Positions 43,005 to 51,929 of a stretch of DNA of 64,000 nucleotides are shown here, piece after piece. This DNA comes from CAYLJV01 sp964554215. Lineage in GTDB: Archaea; Hadarchaeota; Hadarchaeia; Hadarchaeales; JAGGTB01. The number at the start of each line of letters is the position of its first letter. Within the stretch, counting starts at the first letter, position 1. The position numbers and the translations under genes are program-made. The stretch covers positions 22,241 to 86,240 of the forward strand of contig CAZKND010000001.1 of NCBI GenBank assembly GCA_964554215.1, read 5' to 3'. The notes under the pieces were generated by a model. The model saw nothing but the letters and a program-made list of their open reading frames with translations. It ran no database searches and was not told the origin of the DNA.

Positions 43005-43722
43005 TCAACTCCAGCACAATTCTATCACCGTCCCCCTCTTTCAGAGACGAAACCATTCCAGAAACGGTGTTTTTGATCAAGTCCTTAACGAAAGGTTTGA
43101 GAGGTATCTCCCTACCATCGACTTTCAGAGTAACTTGACCTTCAAAAGCCACACACTCGTCTTGAGAGACATTCTCTTCAGAGACAGCTTGAACAAATTC
43201 TCCACAAGTGTCAAAGCCACATTGTCCACAATCCAAATTCCCAACCGGTTGCATCGCTTTATCCTCTACTAATTCAACTATTGAATCCATATCATCGCAA
43301 TCTAATACGGGCTTATCTCTAATTCCGTTTTTCAAAAATGCAACAGTAAACATATCATCTAACCTCTCCACCTCATCGTCATTATCCGCAATAGCCACTT
43401 TAGGAATAATTTCAGAATCTCGAAAACCTTCTACTATAACGTAATCCAAACCCTCCATATTCCCAAGAAAGTTTTCTAAACTAAATCCCCCTTTTTTCAT
43501 GGTAACCGTTTCATCAGGACTCAGCAAACAAACCTCTTCCGCACCCGCTTCAGCATGCCTCCAAGTATCCGTACCCTCTCGATCAATCGTAAAACCTTCC
43601 TGAGAAACATGTTTCACTGTACCAACACTAAACCCTCTCTTTTTCAATCTTTCAACAACTCCTTCGACAACCTTCGTCTTCCCGCTTTCCTTAAAGCCTG
43701 TTATTGCTATGAACTTAACCAA
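42988..43722 (-). CDS. mobB: MobB-like GTPase with C-terminal Fe-S domain
   Basis: The N-terminal ~160 residues are MobB: Walker A ITGFKESGKTK at the start, TVKHVSQEGFTID with DTWRHAEAGA, and VIVEGFRD. MobB supports nucleotide attachment to molybdopterin. The C-terminal ~85 residues carry CGQCGFDTC plus a later Cys (DECVAFEG), a four-cysteine cluster motif like those of corrinoid iron-sulfur proteins and RnfB. TTG at 43722 is preferred because GGAGGTGG lies seven bases upstream; it overlaps the moeA stop by eight bases. Confidence 0.92.
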   Translation of the reverse strand: MVKFIAITGFKESGKTKVVEGVVERLKKRGFSVGTVKHVSQEGFTIDREGTDTWRHAEAGAEEVCLLSPDETVTMKKGGFSLENFLGNMEGLDYVIVEGFRDSEIIPKVAIADNDDEVERLDDMFTVAFLKNGIRDKPVLDCDDMDSIVELVEDKAMQPVGNLDCGQCGFDTCGEFVQAVSEENVSQDECVAFEGQVTLKVDGREIPLKPFVKDLIKNTVSGMVSSLKEGDGDRIVLELNEDEG

Positions 43723-44959
43723 AACTTCCACCTCCAAACAAGTTAACTTCAACAATTTCTCCTTTTTCTAAAATTTCCGTCGCTACTGGAACCTCTGCAT
43801 AACCATCCGATTTCACCAAAGCAGTAATAGCTCCGGAGCCTTTCTTCAAAGGCTCGGCCAAAAACTTATTCTCCAATTCATTGACCTCTACTGGAGCCAA
43901 TTGTCTCCGACCTTTTGAAGATAAAATCTTCCTAGAGAGTTCTGCTTCCAAACTTTTCCTTTCAGGTTTGCTAAATCCCGCTAATTCCCGAATGTAGGGA
44001 GATACTAACTGATCGAAAACCATGAGCGCGGAAACGGGATATCCTGGAAGACCAAAGATAGATTTTCCCTTAACCATGGCCATGAGAGTCGGCTTCCCCG
44101 GTTTTTGAGCAAGTCCATGAATTATTACTCCCGGGTCTCCTAGTTCATCAATCGCCTTTGGAATCAAATCCTTTGATCCGGCTGAAGAGCCTCCGGAGGT
44201 GATAACTATATCATTTTGAGAGAGGGCATCTCTAATATTACTCTTTACATCTGGGATGTTATCTCCCACAATTCCACAATAATTACTCCTTCCACCTGCT
44301 GATTCAACCGCATCGCAAACTGCAGGGCCATTTATGTCGTAAAGCTCTCCTCTTTCCAGATCTTTCTCTGGCTTCACAACTTCTTCCCCTGTGGATAGAA
44401 CTGCAACTTTCGGTTTCCTAATCACTTGAACTTCTTTCACACCTGCTCCATAGAGGGCTCCTCTAACCTGTGGTGCGATTTTTTGGCCTTTCTCAGCTAT
44501 TTTTTCTCCTTTTTTTATCTCCGAACCTTTTTGAGATATATTCTCTTCGGGGGATACGGACCTCCGGATCTCAACTGTTTGGCCTTTCTCATCAGTGTCT
44601 TCGACCATTACTACGGCGTCTGCGCCTTCGGGTATTACAGCTCCGGTAGCTATTTCCACACAGCTTCCTTCGGACACTTTTATTTCGGGATTTTCACCTG
44701 CATGGACTTCACCTTTCCTCGTTAATTTTACGGGGTCGTTTTCTTCTGCGCCAAACGTGTCCTCTGCGCGGACTGCAAATCCATCGTATACCGCTCTATC
44801 AAAAGGAGGTAAATCTATTTTTGATTGAACATTTTCGGCAAGTATCTGACCTTTTACATCCTCTAAACTTTTTCCTTCGGTCTGAATCTTCGAATCCCAA
44901 TTTTTATCTATCTCTTCCCGAGCTTCTTCTAAGGTCCTAACTGAAAGAGGTTCATGCAT
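43715..44959 (-). CDS. moeA: Molybdopterin molybdenumtransferase MoeA, copy 1
   Basis: Inserts molybdate or tungstate into adenylated molybdopterin. Signatures are PPFDRAVYDGFAVRAEDT, ATGAVIPEGADAVVMVED, the MoaB-like core ITSGGSSAGSKD and FGLPGYPVSALM. 414 residues, standard length, with domain IV complete. The second MoeA immediately upstream on the same strand shares this plan but is quite diverged. Two MoeA genes are common in archaea using both tungsten and molybdenum; which metal each handles cannot be read here. Confidence 0.95.
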   Translation of the reverse strand: MHEPLSVRTLEEAREEIDKNWDSKIQTEGKSLEDVKGQILAENVQSKIDLPPFDRAVYDGFAVRAEDTFGAEENDPVKLTRKGEVHAGENPEIKVSEGSCVEIATGAVIPEGADAVVMVEDTDEKGQTVEIRRSVSPEENISQKGSEIKKGEKIAEKGQKIAPQVRGALYGAGVKEVQVIRKPKVAVLSTGEEVVKPEKDLERGELYDINGPAVCDAVESAGGRSNYCGIVGDNIPDVKSNIRDALSQNDIVITSGGSSAGSKDLIPKAIDELGDPGVIIHGLAQKPGKPTLMAMVKGKSIFGLPGYPVSALMVFDQLVSPYIRELAGFSKPERKSLEAELSRKILSSKGRRQLAPVEVNELENKFLAEPLKKGSGAITALVKSDGYAEVPVATEILEKGEIVEVNLFGGGSFG

Positions 44960-45027
44960 GAAATCGAGTTATATATAATGAATATTAGTTAAAAAAGATG
45001 ACATTGTTAATCGTTTTCAGTTAACAA

Positions 45028-46266
45028 CTACAGGTCAATAAGCTGAACATCGACATGCTCTCCTCGAGAATAACCCTCCTGATTCTCCGGAACCATAACA
45101 ACGCCATCAGCTTCCGAAATAGACCTCAAAACACTCGAACCAGTAACCCTCAGAGGTTTAACAACATAGCCATCCTCCCGTTCTTCCAACTCAACTCTGA
45201 CCACATCGACCCTACCCAAAGAAGAACTGATCTTCCTATCCAGAACCCCCTCCACATTCCAACCAAAGTCCAGAGGTTTCAATCCTAACATTTTTCTCAA
45301 AACGGGTTTTAACAGGGTTTCAAAAGCAACTAGCGCAGCCGCTGGGAATCCGGGAAGTGAAAATACTAAAGTCCCATCTACAACACCAAAAGCACATGGA
45401 CTACCAGGGCGTATACCCACTCCATGGAAAAATAATTCTCCAACTTCGTCAATAGCAAGAGGAACTAAATCCTTCTCCCCGACCGAAGACCCACCTGTGA
45501 GAACCATCAAATCAAAACCAGACGTGTTCTCTAAAACCTTTTTAATCTCATCTAGATCATCGGAAAATATACCCAATCTCTCAAAATCCCCACCTACTTT
45601 CTCAACTGAATGACCCAAAGTATACCCATTTACCTCCGTGATTTCCCCAGGGCTCAAAGAGCTGTCCACTTCCTTGAGCTCATCTCCTGTCATGACAATG
45701 GCAACTTTAGGTTTTTTTCTGACGCTGATTTTCAGATTTTTAGTGGAAGCTAAAATGCCTATATCGGAAGGTTTAATTTCCCTGCCTTCCTCCAATACCT
45801 TCTGGCCTTCTCTAAAATCTTCCCCCTTAGGAGAAACATTCTCACCAGGAGACACAGGGGACAAAATATCTACTTTCGAACCCTCTCTGACCGTTTCCTC
45901 AAACTTCACCGTAGCATCCGCTCCTTCAGGCATAGGAGCTCCAGTAGCAATTTCTGCAGTTTTTCCACTCTCTATATTTTTTTCCGGACTGGAACCAATT
46001 TTTACAGATTCCACGATCTCCAACTCTTTAGGATCGTTCTCGTCTGCACCGAACGTATCTTCAGCCTTTACTGCAAATCCATCCATCGCAGATCGGTCAA
46101 AAGGAGGTACATTTACATTTGAAACTACTTCTTCTGCCGTTATCCTTCCTAGAGAATCATCAAAACGAACAATTTCTTCATCCAAAACATGCGTTTTTGA
46201 AAGAGCTATCTGCTGTGCCTTCTCCAAAGCAGTATACTCGGAAAAACCTTTCTTTCTAACATCCAT
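45028..46266 (-). CDS. moeA: Molybdopterin molybdenumtransferase MoeA, copy 2
   Basis: Second MoeA of the cluster, about 412 residues. Signatures are PPFDRSAMDGFAVKAEDT, ATGAPMPEGADATVKFEE, VLTGGSSVGEKD and FSLPGFPAAALVAFE. ATG at 46266 starts the protein at MDVRKKGFSEYT, one base past the moaB stop; the frame's earlier ATG at 46281 would overlap moaB by 14 bases. The 68-base gap to copy 1 contains only AT-rich sequence that may hold a promoter. Confidence 0.94.
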   Translation of the reverse strand: MDVRKKGFSEYTALEKAQQIALSKTHVLDEEIVRFDDSLGRITAEEVVSNVNVPPFDRSAMDGFAVKAEDTFGADENDPKELEIVESVKIGSSPEKNIESGKTAEIATGAPMPEGADATVKFEETVREGSKVDILSPVSPGENVSPKGEDFREGQKVLEEGREIKPSDIGILASTKNLKISVRKKPKVAIVMTGDELKEVDSSLSPGEITEVNGYTLGHSVEKVGGDFERLGIFSDDLDEIKKVLENTSGFDLMVLTGGSSVGEKDLVPLAIDEVGELFFHGVGIRPGSPCAFGVVDGTLVFSLPGFPAAALVAFETLLKPVLRKMLGLKPLDFGWNVEGVLDRKISSSLGRVDVVRVELEEREDGYVVKPLRVTGSSVLRSISEADGVVMVPENQEGYSRGEHVDVQLIDL

Positions 46267-46267
46267 C

Positions 46268-46783
46268 TTATTCACGCGCATGCTTTACGATATGACCCAA
46301 ATCAGTTGAAATCAAATTCATTCCTTCCTCAACAGAGTTGGGGGCTCCCGGCAAGCAAAAAACAGGTTTATCATCCGCAATACCTAATGTTGCCCTAGTT
46401 ATTATCGCAGGGAAACCAACTGATTCAAAGCCTTTTCTTCTCAATGTTTCACCGAACCCAGGAAGTTCTTTATCAAAATATTCTCTAACGACCTCAATGG
46501 TTATGTCCCTTTCAGCAATCCCAGTTCCCCCAGTAGTGATTATAGCATCAACCTCAGAATCCTCTAACCAATCTTCCAACAATTTGCTCAATTTTTTCTC
46601 ATCGTCAGGAATTATCACGCGATCAGAAGAATGGCCTGAATCATTTAATCTTTTTTCAATTAACTGTCCCGATTCATCTTTATCTTCACCGTTCTCCATA
46701 GCAGCTGATCTAGAATCACTGACAGTGATAACGCCTACATGTAAAGTATCTGGAGCTTCTTTTCTGTGTTCTTCGGAGGTCAT
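46268..46783 (-). CDS. moaB: Molybdopterin adenylyltransferase MoaB/MogA
   Basis: Adenylates molybdopterin before metal insertion. VGVITVSDSRSA opens the domain, and IITTGGTGIAERDITIEV is the central molybdopterin-binding loop. FCLPGAPNSVEEGM follows. 171 residues, within family size. Its start overlaps moaC by four bases. Confidence 0.94.
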   Translation of the reverse strand: MTSEEHRKEAPDTLHVGVITVSDSRSAAMENGEDKDESGQLIEKRLNDSGHSSDRVIIPDDEKKLSKLLEDWLEDSEVDAIITTGGTGIAERDITIEVVREYFDKELPGFGETLRRKGFESVGFPAIITRATLGIADDKPVFCLPGAPNSVEEGMNLISTDLGHIVKHARE

Positions 46784-47214
46784 TTTTTCACCTTTTCATC
46801 AACCGAAACATCCCTTATTTTTGTATCCGGATATTGCCCTTCTTCATCTTTCTCGAAACCCTTAGTCATATCCCAAATTGTAAGGAGAGAAGCGTTAACT
46901 CCTGATAGCGCTTCCATCTCTACACCAGTCTGACCTCTGCTCTTTACTTCAACCTCAACTCTTACCCCATCTTCTTGAAGATTGATATCAACATTTGCCC
47001 CTGTTATCGGAATTGGATGTGTTAATGGAACTATCTGAGTTGTATTTTTTATAGCCATCACTCCCGCAGTTTTCGAAACAGATATTACATCGCCTTTAGG
47101 AACCTCATCATTTTCAATTTTTTCTACCGTATCAGAATCTAGTTCTATAAATCCAGACGCTTTAGCCACCCTCTTCACGTGGTCCTTTCCTCCAATATCA
47201 ACCATCTTGGTCAA
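46780..47214 (-). CDS. moaC: Cyclic pyranopterin monophosphate synthase MoaC
   Basis: Second step of molybdopterin synthesis, acting on the MoaA product. Family motifs include MVDIGGKDHVKRVAKASG near the start, TQIVPLTHPIPITG, and the active-site region RGQTGVEMEALSGVN with LLTIWDM. 144 residues. It is first in the minus-strand cluster moaC-moaB-moeA2-moeA1-mobB-moaA. The molybdopterin synthase subunits are not in the window. Confidence 0.95.
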   Translation of the reverse strand: MTKMVDIGGKDHVKRVAKASGFIELDSDTVEKIENDEVPKGDVISVSKTAGVMAIKNTTQIVPLTHPIPITGANVDINLQEDGVRVEVEVKSRGQTGVEMEALSGVNASLLTIWDMTKGFEKDEEGQYPDTKIRDVSVDEKVKK

Positions 47215-47310
47215 GTAATCACCTGTTTAAGAATCAGTACTATGAACTAAAAATGTATTGCGTCTCAAAAAGTATTTTACCCTCTATAAACCATATTAAA
47301 TGGTGAAAAA

Positions 47311-47703
47311 TTGAGTATAAGACTGATCCTTAGTATACTTCTTATTCTCTCAATAATTGGATTTCTATTCTTTCTCTGGATTCGAAAAAGAAAGATTCGA
47401 AAGAAAAAAGAGGAGATAGAAGAGCTGAAAGAGGATTTTCAAGGAGAAATTGACACAGAACCAGTAAATGAAGAAGACAAGAAGATTTTAGATGACATTG
47501 TAGAAAAAATAAAGAGCTCAACGGAGGAAGAAGGAAATACAGTAAAAATAGATATTAACGAAGATTGCGATATAAAAATAGTCACTCCTGACGTTATATC
47601 CATTGAAACGCCACAAACGAGGCTACACAAATCGTTTAGCCAATTGAAATTCAAAAAAATAGAAGATTACAATCAAGGTAAGAAGATATACTTTAAGGAA
47701 TAA
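47311..47703 (+). CDS. Membrane-anchored small protein, unknown
   Basis: 130 residues with one N-terminal membrane helix (LILSILLILSIIGFLFFLWI), a basic stop-transfer segment (RKRKIRKKKEE), an acidic linker and a ~70-residue cytoplasmic domain with alternating strands (TVKIDINEDCDIKIVTPDVI). No family is recognised. It starts with TTG at 47311. It stands between the cofactor cluster and a regulator on the opposite strand. Confidence 0.7.
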   Translation: MSIRLILSILLILSIIGFLFFLWIRKRKIRKKKEEIEELKEDFQGEIDTEPVNEEDKKILDDIVEKIKSSTEEEGNTVKIDINEDCDIKIVTPDVISIETPQTRLHKSFSQLKFKKIEDYNQGKKIYFKE

Positions 47704-47734
47704 ATTAAGAAATCCAAATCAAACTTCTAAGCTC

Positions 47735-48403
47735 TCAGGAAGGTTTTATCAAATGAAAACAGTTGCCATCGCTTTCTCCTATCCCTTTTCCCCCAGAAAC
47801 TTCACAATTTGACATAACGTTTTCTACTACCTCTTTATGCAAGTTACAAAGCTTATCAGAGATTTCGTCATCCAAAACATCATTATCTAGATTATTAAAT
47901 ACGCAATTTCTATATTCGACCTTAAAAAATCCATTTTCTTTCGATTTCTCAGGAAAGAAACCAAAATCATCTAGCGAATCTATAAATACTTCTAGTTTAT
48001 CTTCTGTAGAAGAAAATTCTCTATCTGGAGCCAAATTTTCCGCTAACCTAGAAGCAGCGCTCGTAAAGACCTTATCCAAAACTTCCTCATCTATTCTTTC
48101 CTGTAAATCATCAATCATAAAGGAAAAAAGCTTACACGTCTTTTGAGGAAAAATATTGTTTCCCGATTCTGTCAAACTGTACATTTTCTTAGGTCGACCT
48201 TTAGAAGCTTTTTCAAAATAGGGCTTAACTAAACCTTGATTCTGAAGTGTATCTAAATGGCGTCGAACAGCGCTTTCGTTTATTTCAAGTTTTTCTTCCA
48301 AATCAATGGCTGTTAAGTCTTTATTTAGCAAGTTACTCATTATTAGAGCCCGTGTATCGTTTAAAGGCACTCCTGTTATCTCTGAAAGGTCCATAGTTCT
48401 CAA
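47735..48403 (-). CDS. SufR-like winged-helix regulator with cysteine-rich C-terminus
   Basis: 222 residues. The N-terminal winged helix (ALIMSNLLNKDLTAIDLEEKL, then AVRRHLDTLQNQGLV and GRPKKMYSLTESG) is followed by a helical sensor domain. Cysteines near the end (NCVFN, LCNLHKEV, NCEVSGG and a final NCFHL) resemble the iron-sulfur site of SufR-type repressors that watch cluster status. A TTATAAAG box on the minus strand lies about 25-30 bases before the start, and a 13-bp inverted repeat lies just behind it. The next gene upstream is cdhE, an iron-sulfur corrinoid protein, on the same strand. Confidence 0.82.
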   Translation of the reverse strand: MRTMDLSEITGVPLNDTRALIMSNLLNKDLTAIDLEEKLEINESAVRRHLDTLQNQGLVKPYFEKASKGRPKKMYSLTESGNNIFPQKTCKLFSFMIDDLQERIDEEVLDKVFTSAASRLAENLAPDREFSSTEDKLEVFIDSLDDFGFFPEKSKENGFFKVEYRNCVFNNLDNDVLDDEISDKLCNLHKEVVENVMSNCEVSGGKGIGESDGNCFHLIKPS

Positions 48404-48452
48404 TTATTACTTTAAGCTGTTACCTTTATAATCCTTTACACACTATAACTAC

Positions 48453-48465
48453 TGTAAAATTTACA
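48453..48465. promoter_or_regulatory. TGTAAA-A-TTTACA inverted repeat
   Basis: A perfect 6-1-6 inverted repeat 50 bases upstream of the SufR-like regulator and just behind its probable TATA box. It is a candidate site for self-regulation. Confidence 0.4.
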
Positions 48466-48529
48466 AAACATTGCCAAGGCTTGCTATAAAACTTCAATAA
48501 ATAAAATTCGATAGAATATTAAATCAAGC

Positions 48530-49930
48530 TCAATTAGAGCACCAATTCTCTTCTAGATACTCCTTGATTCCCGAAGAATCCTGAGAACCCACCATAGTCT
48601 CCCATTCTGATTTGTCTTCTATTTTTCCTGCTAATACTGCGGCAGGGCCGGGAAGAATAATTGTCCTATGGTCAATTTTTTCATCTAGATTCTCTTCCTC
48701 AATTGAATTAATAATCTTATCAGCAGTTAGTATATCCCCAGCAATTGAAGCCGTTACAGAAGTACCCCCAGTATCTACAGGATAGATATACACATCCAAC
48801 CCCTCACAATCTCCTTCGACAGTATAATAAGTTAGAGCAAAATTAGTCGTGATTAATACTGGAGAATCTTTATCGGGCTCTCCCACCTCTTTTAACTCTG
48901 AATCAACATTGGCCGGATTTCGAGGATCTTGATACAAATCCTGTCTCAAAACCAGAATCGGCATTAGAGACCATATCTCATCCGAATGGAAAATCAAAGC
49001 ATCAGCCCCACTAGCCATCATCGTTGCCCCAAGAGTGGCTTCCATGAAAGCGGCCTCATTTTCATCCTCTTCAATTAGCCATGAAGTAGCCGGTACTCCA
49101 AGAAGAGGATATCTTAAGAGATCAAACTTATCCTCTATCGCAGCTCTTCTCAACTCTATTATCCTATTTTGAGTTTCTCTAACATTTCTAGGATCCGTAC
49201 CAAAATCCAACACAACCTTATCATCATCTAAACCTTCGGCTTTCGATTTTCTCGACAAATCTATCAAATCTTGAACTCTATCAGAACTTAGAACTAAAGG
49301 ACAATCATTTTCAACTGCCAAATCCACTACTTTCTCCCAATTCTCAAGAGTCGCCCCATACAAAATGGGATTTTTATCTGCCAACCTATCGATACCCTCC
49401 TCAAGACTTTCACTATCAAAAGAACACAGAACTATCGGATAATCCGTATTCTTATTCACAACTTCTACCTTTTCTCCAAAAGTTTCAGGGTCACCGCTCT
49501 TAGCTCTGATAGCTATTGCATCAAAACTTAAACTCTCTCCTATTTTTTCTCTAGAATAATTAGAAACCAACTCCACTTTTCTTTTGATTTTTTCATCACT
49601 CATTTCATCATCAACGTCTACTATAATCGCAGTCTGATTGAACCAGGTTTTTTCATGTCTATACATGACGTCCTCACCACCAATCTCAAAGGAGTTTTCT
49701 CCACTACCAATCTCCACAGTTTTCACAGGAGGAGTCAAAAGCTCTACCAACTTCCTCCTATCGCCCTTATACTCCTCTTCCTTAAGAACAGGGCAATCAT
49801 CAACATCCGCTCTTCTCTCTAAAAGCTCAGTAGCAAAAGACATACAGTTATCAGATCCACAGTCTCCACAGTTCTCACCTGGCAAAAGTCTATAAATATC
49901 CATAGGTCCAACATCTGACATTTTAACCAC
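48530..49930 (-). CDS. cdhE: CODH/ACS corrinoid iron-sulfur protein, gamma subunit
   Basis: Large subunit of the corrinoid iron-sulfur protein that carries the methyl group between tetrahydropterin and acetyl-CoA synthase. The N-terminal [4Fe-4S] motif is CGDCGSDNCMSFATELL plus a later Cys (DDCPVL). A TIM barrel and the C-terminal cobamide-binding domain (LITTNFALTYYTVEG, then VDTGGTSVTAS and LPGPAAVLAG) are complete; 466 residues. It starts one base after the cdhD stop. The catalytic subunits CdhA, CdhB and CdhC are not in the window. Confidence 0.95.
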   Translation of the reverse strand: MVKMSDVGPMDIYRLLPGENCGDCGSDNCMSFATELLERRADVDDCPVLKEEEYKGDRRKLVELLTPPVKTVEIGSGENSFEIGGEDVMYRHEKTWFNQTAIIVDVDDEMSDEKIKRKVELVSNYSREKIGESLSFDAIAIRAKSGDPETFGEKVEVVNKNTDYPIVLCSFDSESLEEGIDRLADKNPILYGATLENWEKVVDLAVENDCPLVLSSDRVQDLIDLSRKSKAEGLDDDKVVLDFGTDPRNVRETQNRIIELRRAAIEDKFDLLRYPLLGVPATSWLIEEDENEAAFMEATLGATMMASGADALIFHSDEIWSLMPILVLRQDLYQDPRNPANVDSELKEVGEPDKDSPVLITTNFALTYYTVEGDCEGLDVYIYPVDTGGTSVTASIAGDILTADKIINSIEEENLDEKIDHRTIILPGPAAVLAGKIEDKSEWETMVGSQDSSGIKEYLEENWCSN

Positions 49931-49931
49931 C

Positions 49932-50954
49932 TCAAATCCCCTTTATCCAATTTTGATATCCAGAAACTTCTTCCCCACCTGACAAACGGTCAACCATCTT
50001 ATTCAAAACATCTACAGCTCTAGGATGGAGGGCCATAAGAAGGTCTGAACCTGCCATAATCATTGATAATCCGGTAAGTGTCTCCCACAGTGGCCCCCTA
50101 AACTCTCTAGGGCCCCAATCTTCATCATATTTCTCTTGAGGGACCTCATTGCCCATCCAAGATTCTCTAGCCCCCCACGCATTAGTCACCCCATTACTTA
50201 TCGGTAAATCCAACTCATTATCTCCTCCCAAACCAGCCAATCGAATCCTTTGAAGAACGGAAAAGGAATACTCTAAACCATAGCCCATAGCCGCCGTCGT
50301 CGGGTCCATCACTATCCTATTTTTATCCACCCCATAATTGATCAAACGTCTGTTAAGCTCCCTTTGAAGATTGATATCAAGAGTAGTCCAAGCCAAAATA
50401 TTGTGTCCGTACTCCATAGCTGCATCAGCTACAGTCCTCCAATCCAAATCCAATGTAGCAGAGGCCAGTAAACATTTCTCCCCTTCCGCTGCTTCGGCCG
50501 CCGCTTCTAAGACTTCAGGATCTTTTTTCGGGTTTCCACTCCCCCCTATTACCAGCGGAACATCAACAGCTTCGAGAACATCTTCCACAGTACTTGCCGC
50601 TTCTTTTGGGCTGGTGTCTTCCCCTTTCGGGTCAGTTGAAGTTAGGTGAAGAGTCACCATCTCAGCATCGTAGGTATTTACAGCTTTCTTTGCCCATTCT
50701 GCAGGATTTCCAATCACGTCCTCATAATGTTTGCTTATCACACCCGGGAGAGGCTCTTCACGGTCAAAAATGTCAAAAGTAACTACCGGACTATGATCAT
50801 TTTCTCCATCCGGATAAAATGGGAGTTGTTCCTCCCCTCCTAAAGTGAGAGTTGTTTTTCTAGTTCCCCCTTCCGAAGAAGTTGCACCCATCTGAACTTC
50901 TTCTATCTGATTGGACCATTCTTTTTTCTTAGGTTCATATTCTTCAATCGTCAT
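49932..50954 (-). CDS. cdhD: CODH/ACS corrinoid iron-sulfur protein, delta subunit
   Basis: Small subunit pairing with CdhE. It is a TIM barrel with family marks LTLGGEEQLPFYP at the start, VTLHLTSTDPKG, PLVIGGSGNPKKDPEVLEAAAEA and RIVMDPTTAAMGYGLEYS. 340 residues, near the length of the ACS-type delta subunit core. It is first in the two-gene unit cdhD-cdhE, which is unusual in being separate from the rest of the CODH/ACS complex. Confidence 0.94.
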   Translation of the reverse strand: MTIEEYEPKKKEWSNQIEEVQMGATSSEGGTRKTTLTLGGEEQLPFYPDGENDHSPVVTFDIFDREEPLPGVISKHYEDVIGNPAEWAKKAVNTYDAEMVTLHLTSTDPKGEDTSPKEAASTVEDVLEAVDVPLVIGGSGNPKKDPEVLEAAAEAAEGEKCLLASATLDLDWRTVADAAMEYGHNILAWTTLDINLQRELNRRLINYGVDKNRIVMDPTTAAMGYGLEYSFSVLQRIRLAGLGGDNELDLPISNGVTNAWGARESWMGNEVPQEKYDEDWGPREFRGPLWETLTGLSMIMAGSDLLMALHPRAVDVLNKMVDRLSGGEEVSGYQNWIKGI

Positions 50955-51077
50955 TCTAATACCCGTTTTTTTGAATCCGTTAGGACTAAATTAATTCTCT
51001 CCTATTCGTTAATTTGTCCTGATACTCTTTTAATCCAACCATACTCTCTCAGCAATACCTGAAGATAACAGATCACA

Positions 51078-51539
51078 TTAATCATCATCTTCGCAAGCCG
51101 GATGTTCACCCGTTTCATCAAATTCCTGATAATGTCTTAACCACTTTGGATCTTTTGGAGAGTTCTCTACAAAATCGAGGAATTTCCTCAGTTTTTTCAT
51201 TGTTTGATCTCCTACCACGTGCTCTATTTTACATGCGTCTCTTTGAGCCGAGTCCTCTCCTACCCCTAGAAGCTCTAGAAGATTAACGAGATCTCTATGT
51301 CTTTGACTAATTTTTTTAGCCTTCTCTTCCCCCTGTGAAGTAAGTGAAATTTTTCCATACTTCTTATAATCTACTAAACCCTTTTCACCCAATTTTTCCA
51401 TCATCTCTGTCACACTAGGAAGTTTGACATTAAGAAACGACGCTATATCAGATGTTCCAACCTTCTCTTTCTCATCCGATAAGATGTATATCGCTTCTAA
51501 ATAATCCTCTACACTTGAACTTACTTCATTACTTCCCAA
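51078..51539 (-). CDS. DtxR/MntR-family metal-dependent repressor
   Basis: About 153 residues from a TTG at 51539 with GGTGAT five bases upstream; a longer frame to 51581 would add an unlikely N-tail. The winged helix begins SSVEDYLEAIYILSDE, and TSDIASFLNVKLPSVTEMME is the recognition region. The metal-binding dimerisation domain has QRHRDLVNLLELLGV and DACKIEHVVGD, giving the Cys/Glu/His ligands of the iron-type DtxR. The SH3-like third domain is absent. It is divergent from feoAB, whose promoter carries a matching palindrome. Confidence 0.93.
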   Translation of the reverse strand: MGSNEVSSSVEDYLEAIYILSDEKEKVGTSDIASFLNVKLPSVTEMMEKLGEKGLVDYKKYGKISLTSQGEEKAKKISQRHRDLVNLLELLGVGEDSAQRDACKIEHVVGDQTMKKLRKFLDFVENSPKDPKWLRHYQEFDETGEHPACEDDD

Positions 51540-51588
51540 AATATCACCACAAATAAATTCTTTCAAGACCCAATGAAGCAAAAATCTT

Positions 51589-51594
51589 ACCTAA
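51589..51594. promoter_or_regulatory. ACCTAA half-site near dtxR start
   Basis: A single half-site matching the feo operator lies 50 bases upstream of the regulator's start, compatible with weak self-control. A six-base match alone is little evidence. Confidence 0.25.
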
Positions 51595-51882
51595 TTCCAA
51601 AAATGTTGATTTAGTTAAGAAAATTTGCAAAAAAGAATCTAAACCTGATGAAAAACCATCTTCCATCATCTACTTCCTCTATCAATTGATGTATCTTCTT
51701 GTAATTATAATTTGGTGGGGAAAAAGGAAATGTAATAATAGAGGTTGAGGCCTCAAAAAGCACTTAAATCAACTTTTTGTAATAGATTTAGAAATCCAAA
51801 GGGGTTTAAAAGTAAATGCCTTCATTTCTCTAAATTTCAATTTTTTTATAAGCCCTGATTCCGGTCCTTTATAAGCAAATGA

Positions 51883-51896
51883 TTAGGTCCACCTAA
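51883..51896 (+). promoter_or_regulatory. DtxR-type operator in the feoAB promoter
   Basis: TTAGGTCCACCTAA is a perfect 6-2-6 inverted repeat and matches the half-site TTAGGT known for DtxR/SirR-type repressors. It lies directly before a TTTATAC box (51901-51907) and 34 bases before the feoA ATG. Two further TTTATAAGC repeats at 51845 and 51868 may be alternative TATA boxes. The rest of the 390-base dtxR-feoA interval holds nothing recognisable. Confidence 0.7.
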
Positions 51897-51929
51897 CTCT
51901 TTTATACTATTCTTATTAACTTCAAAAAT

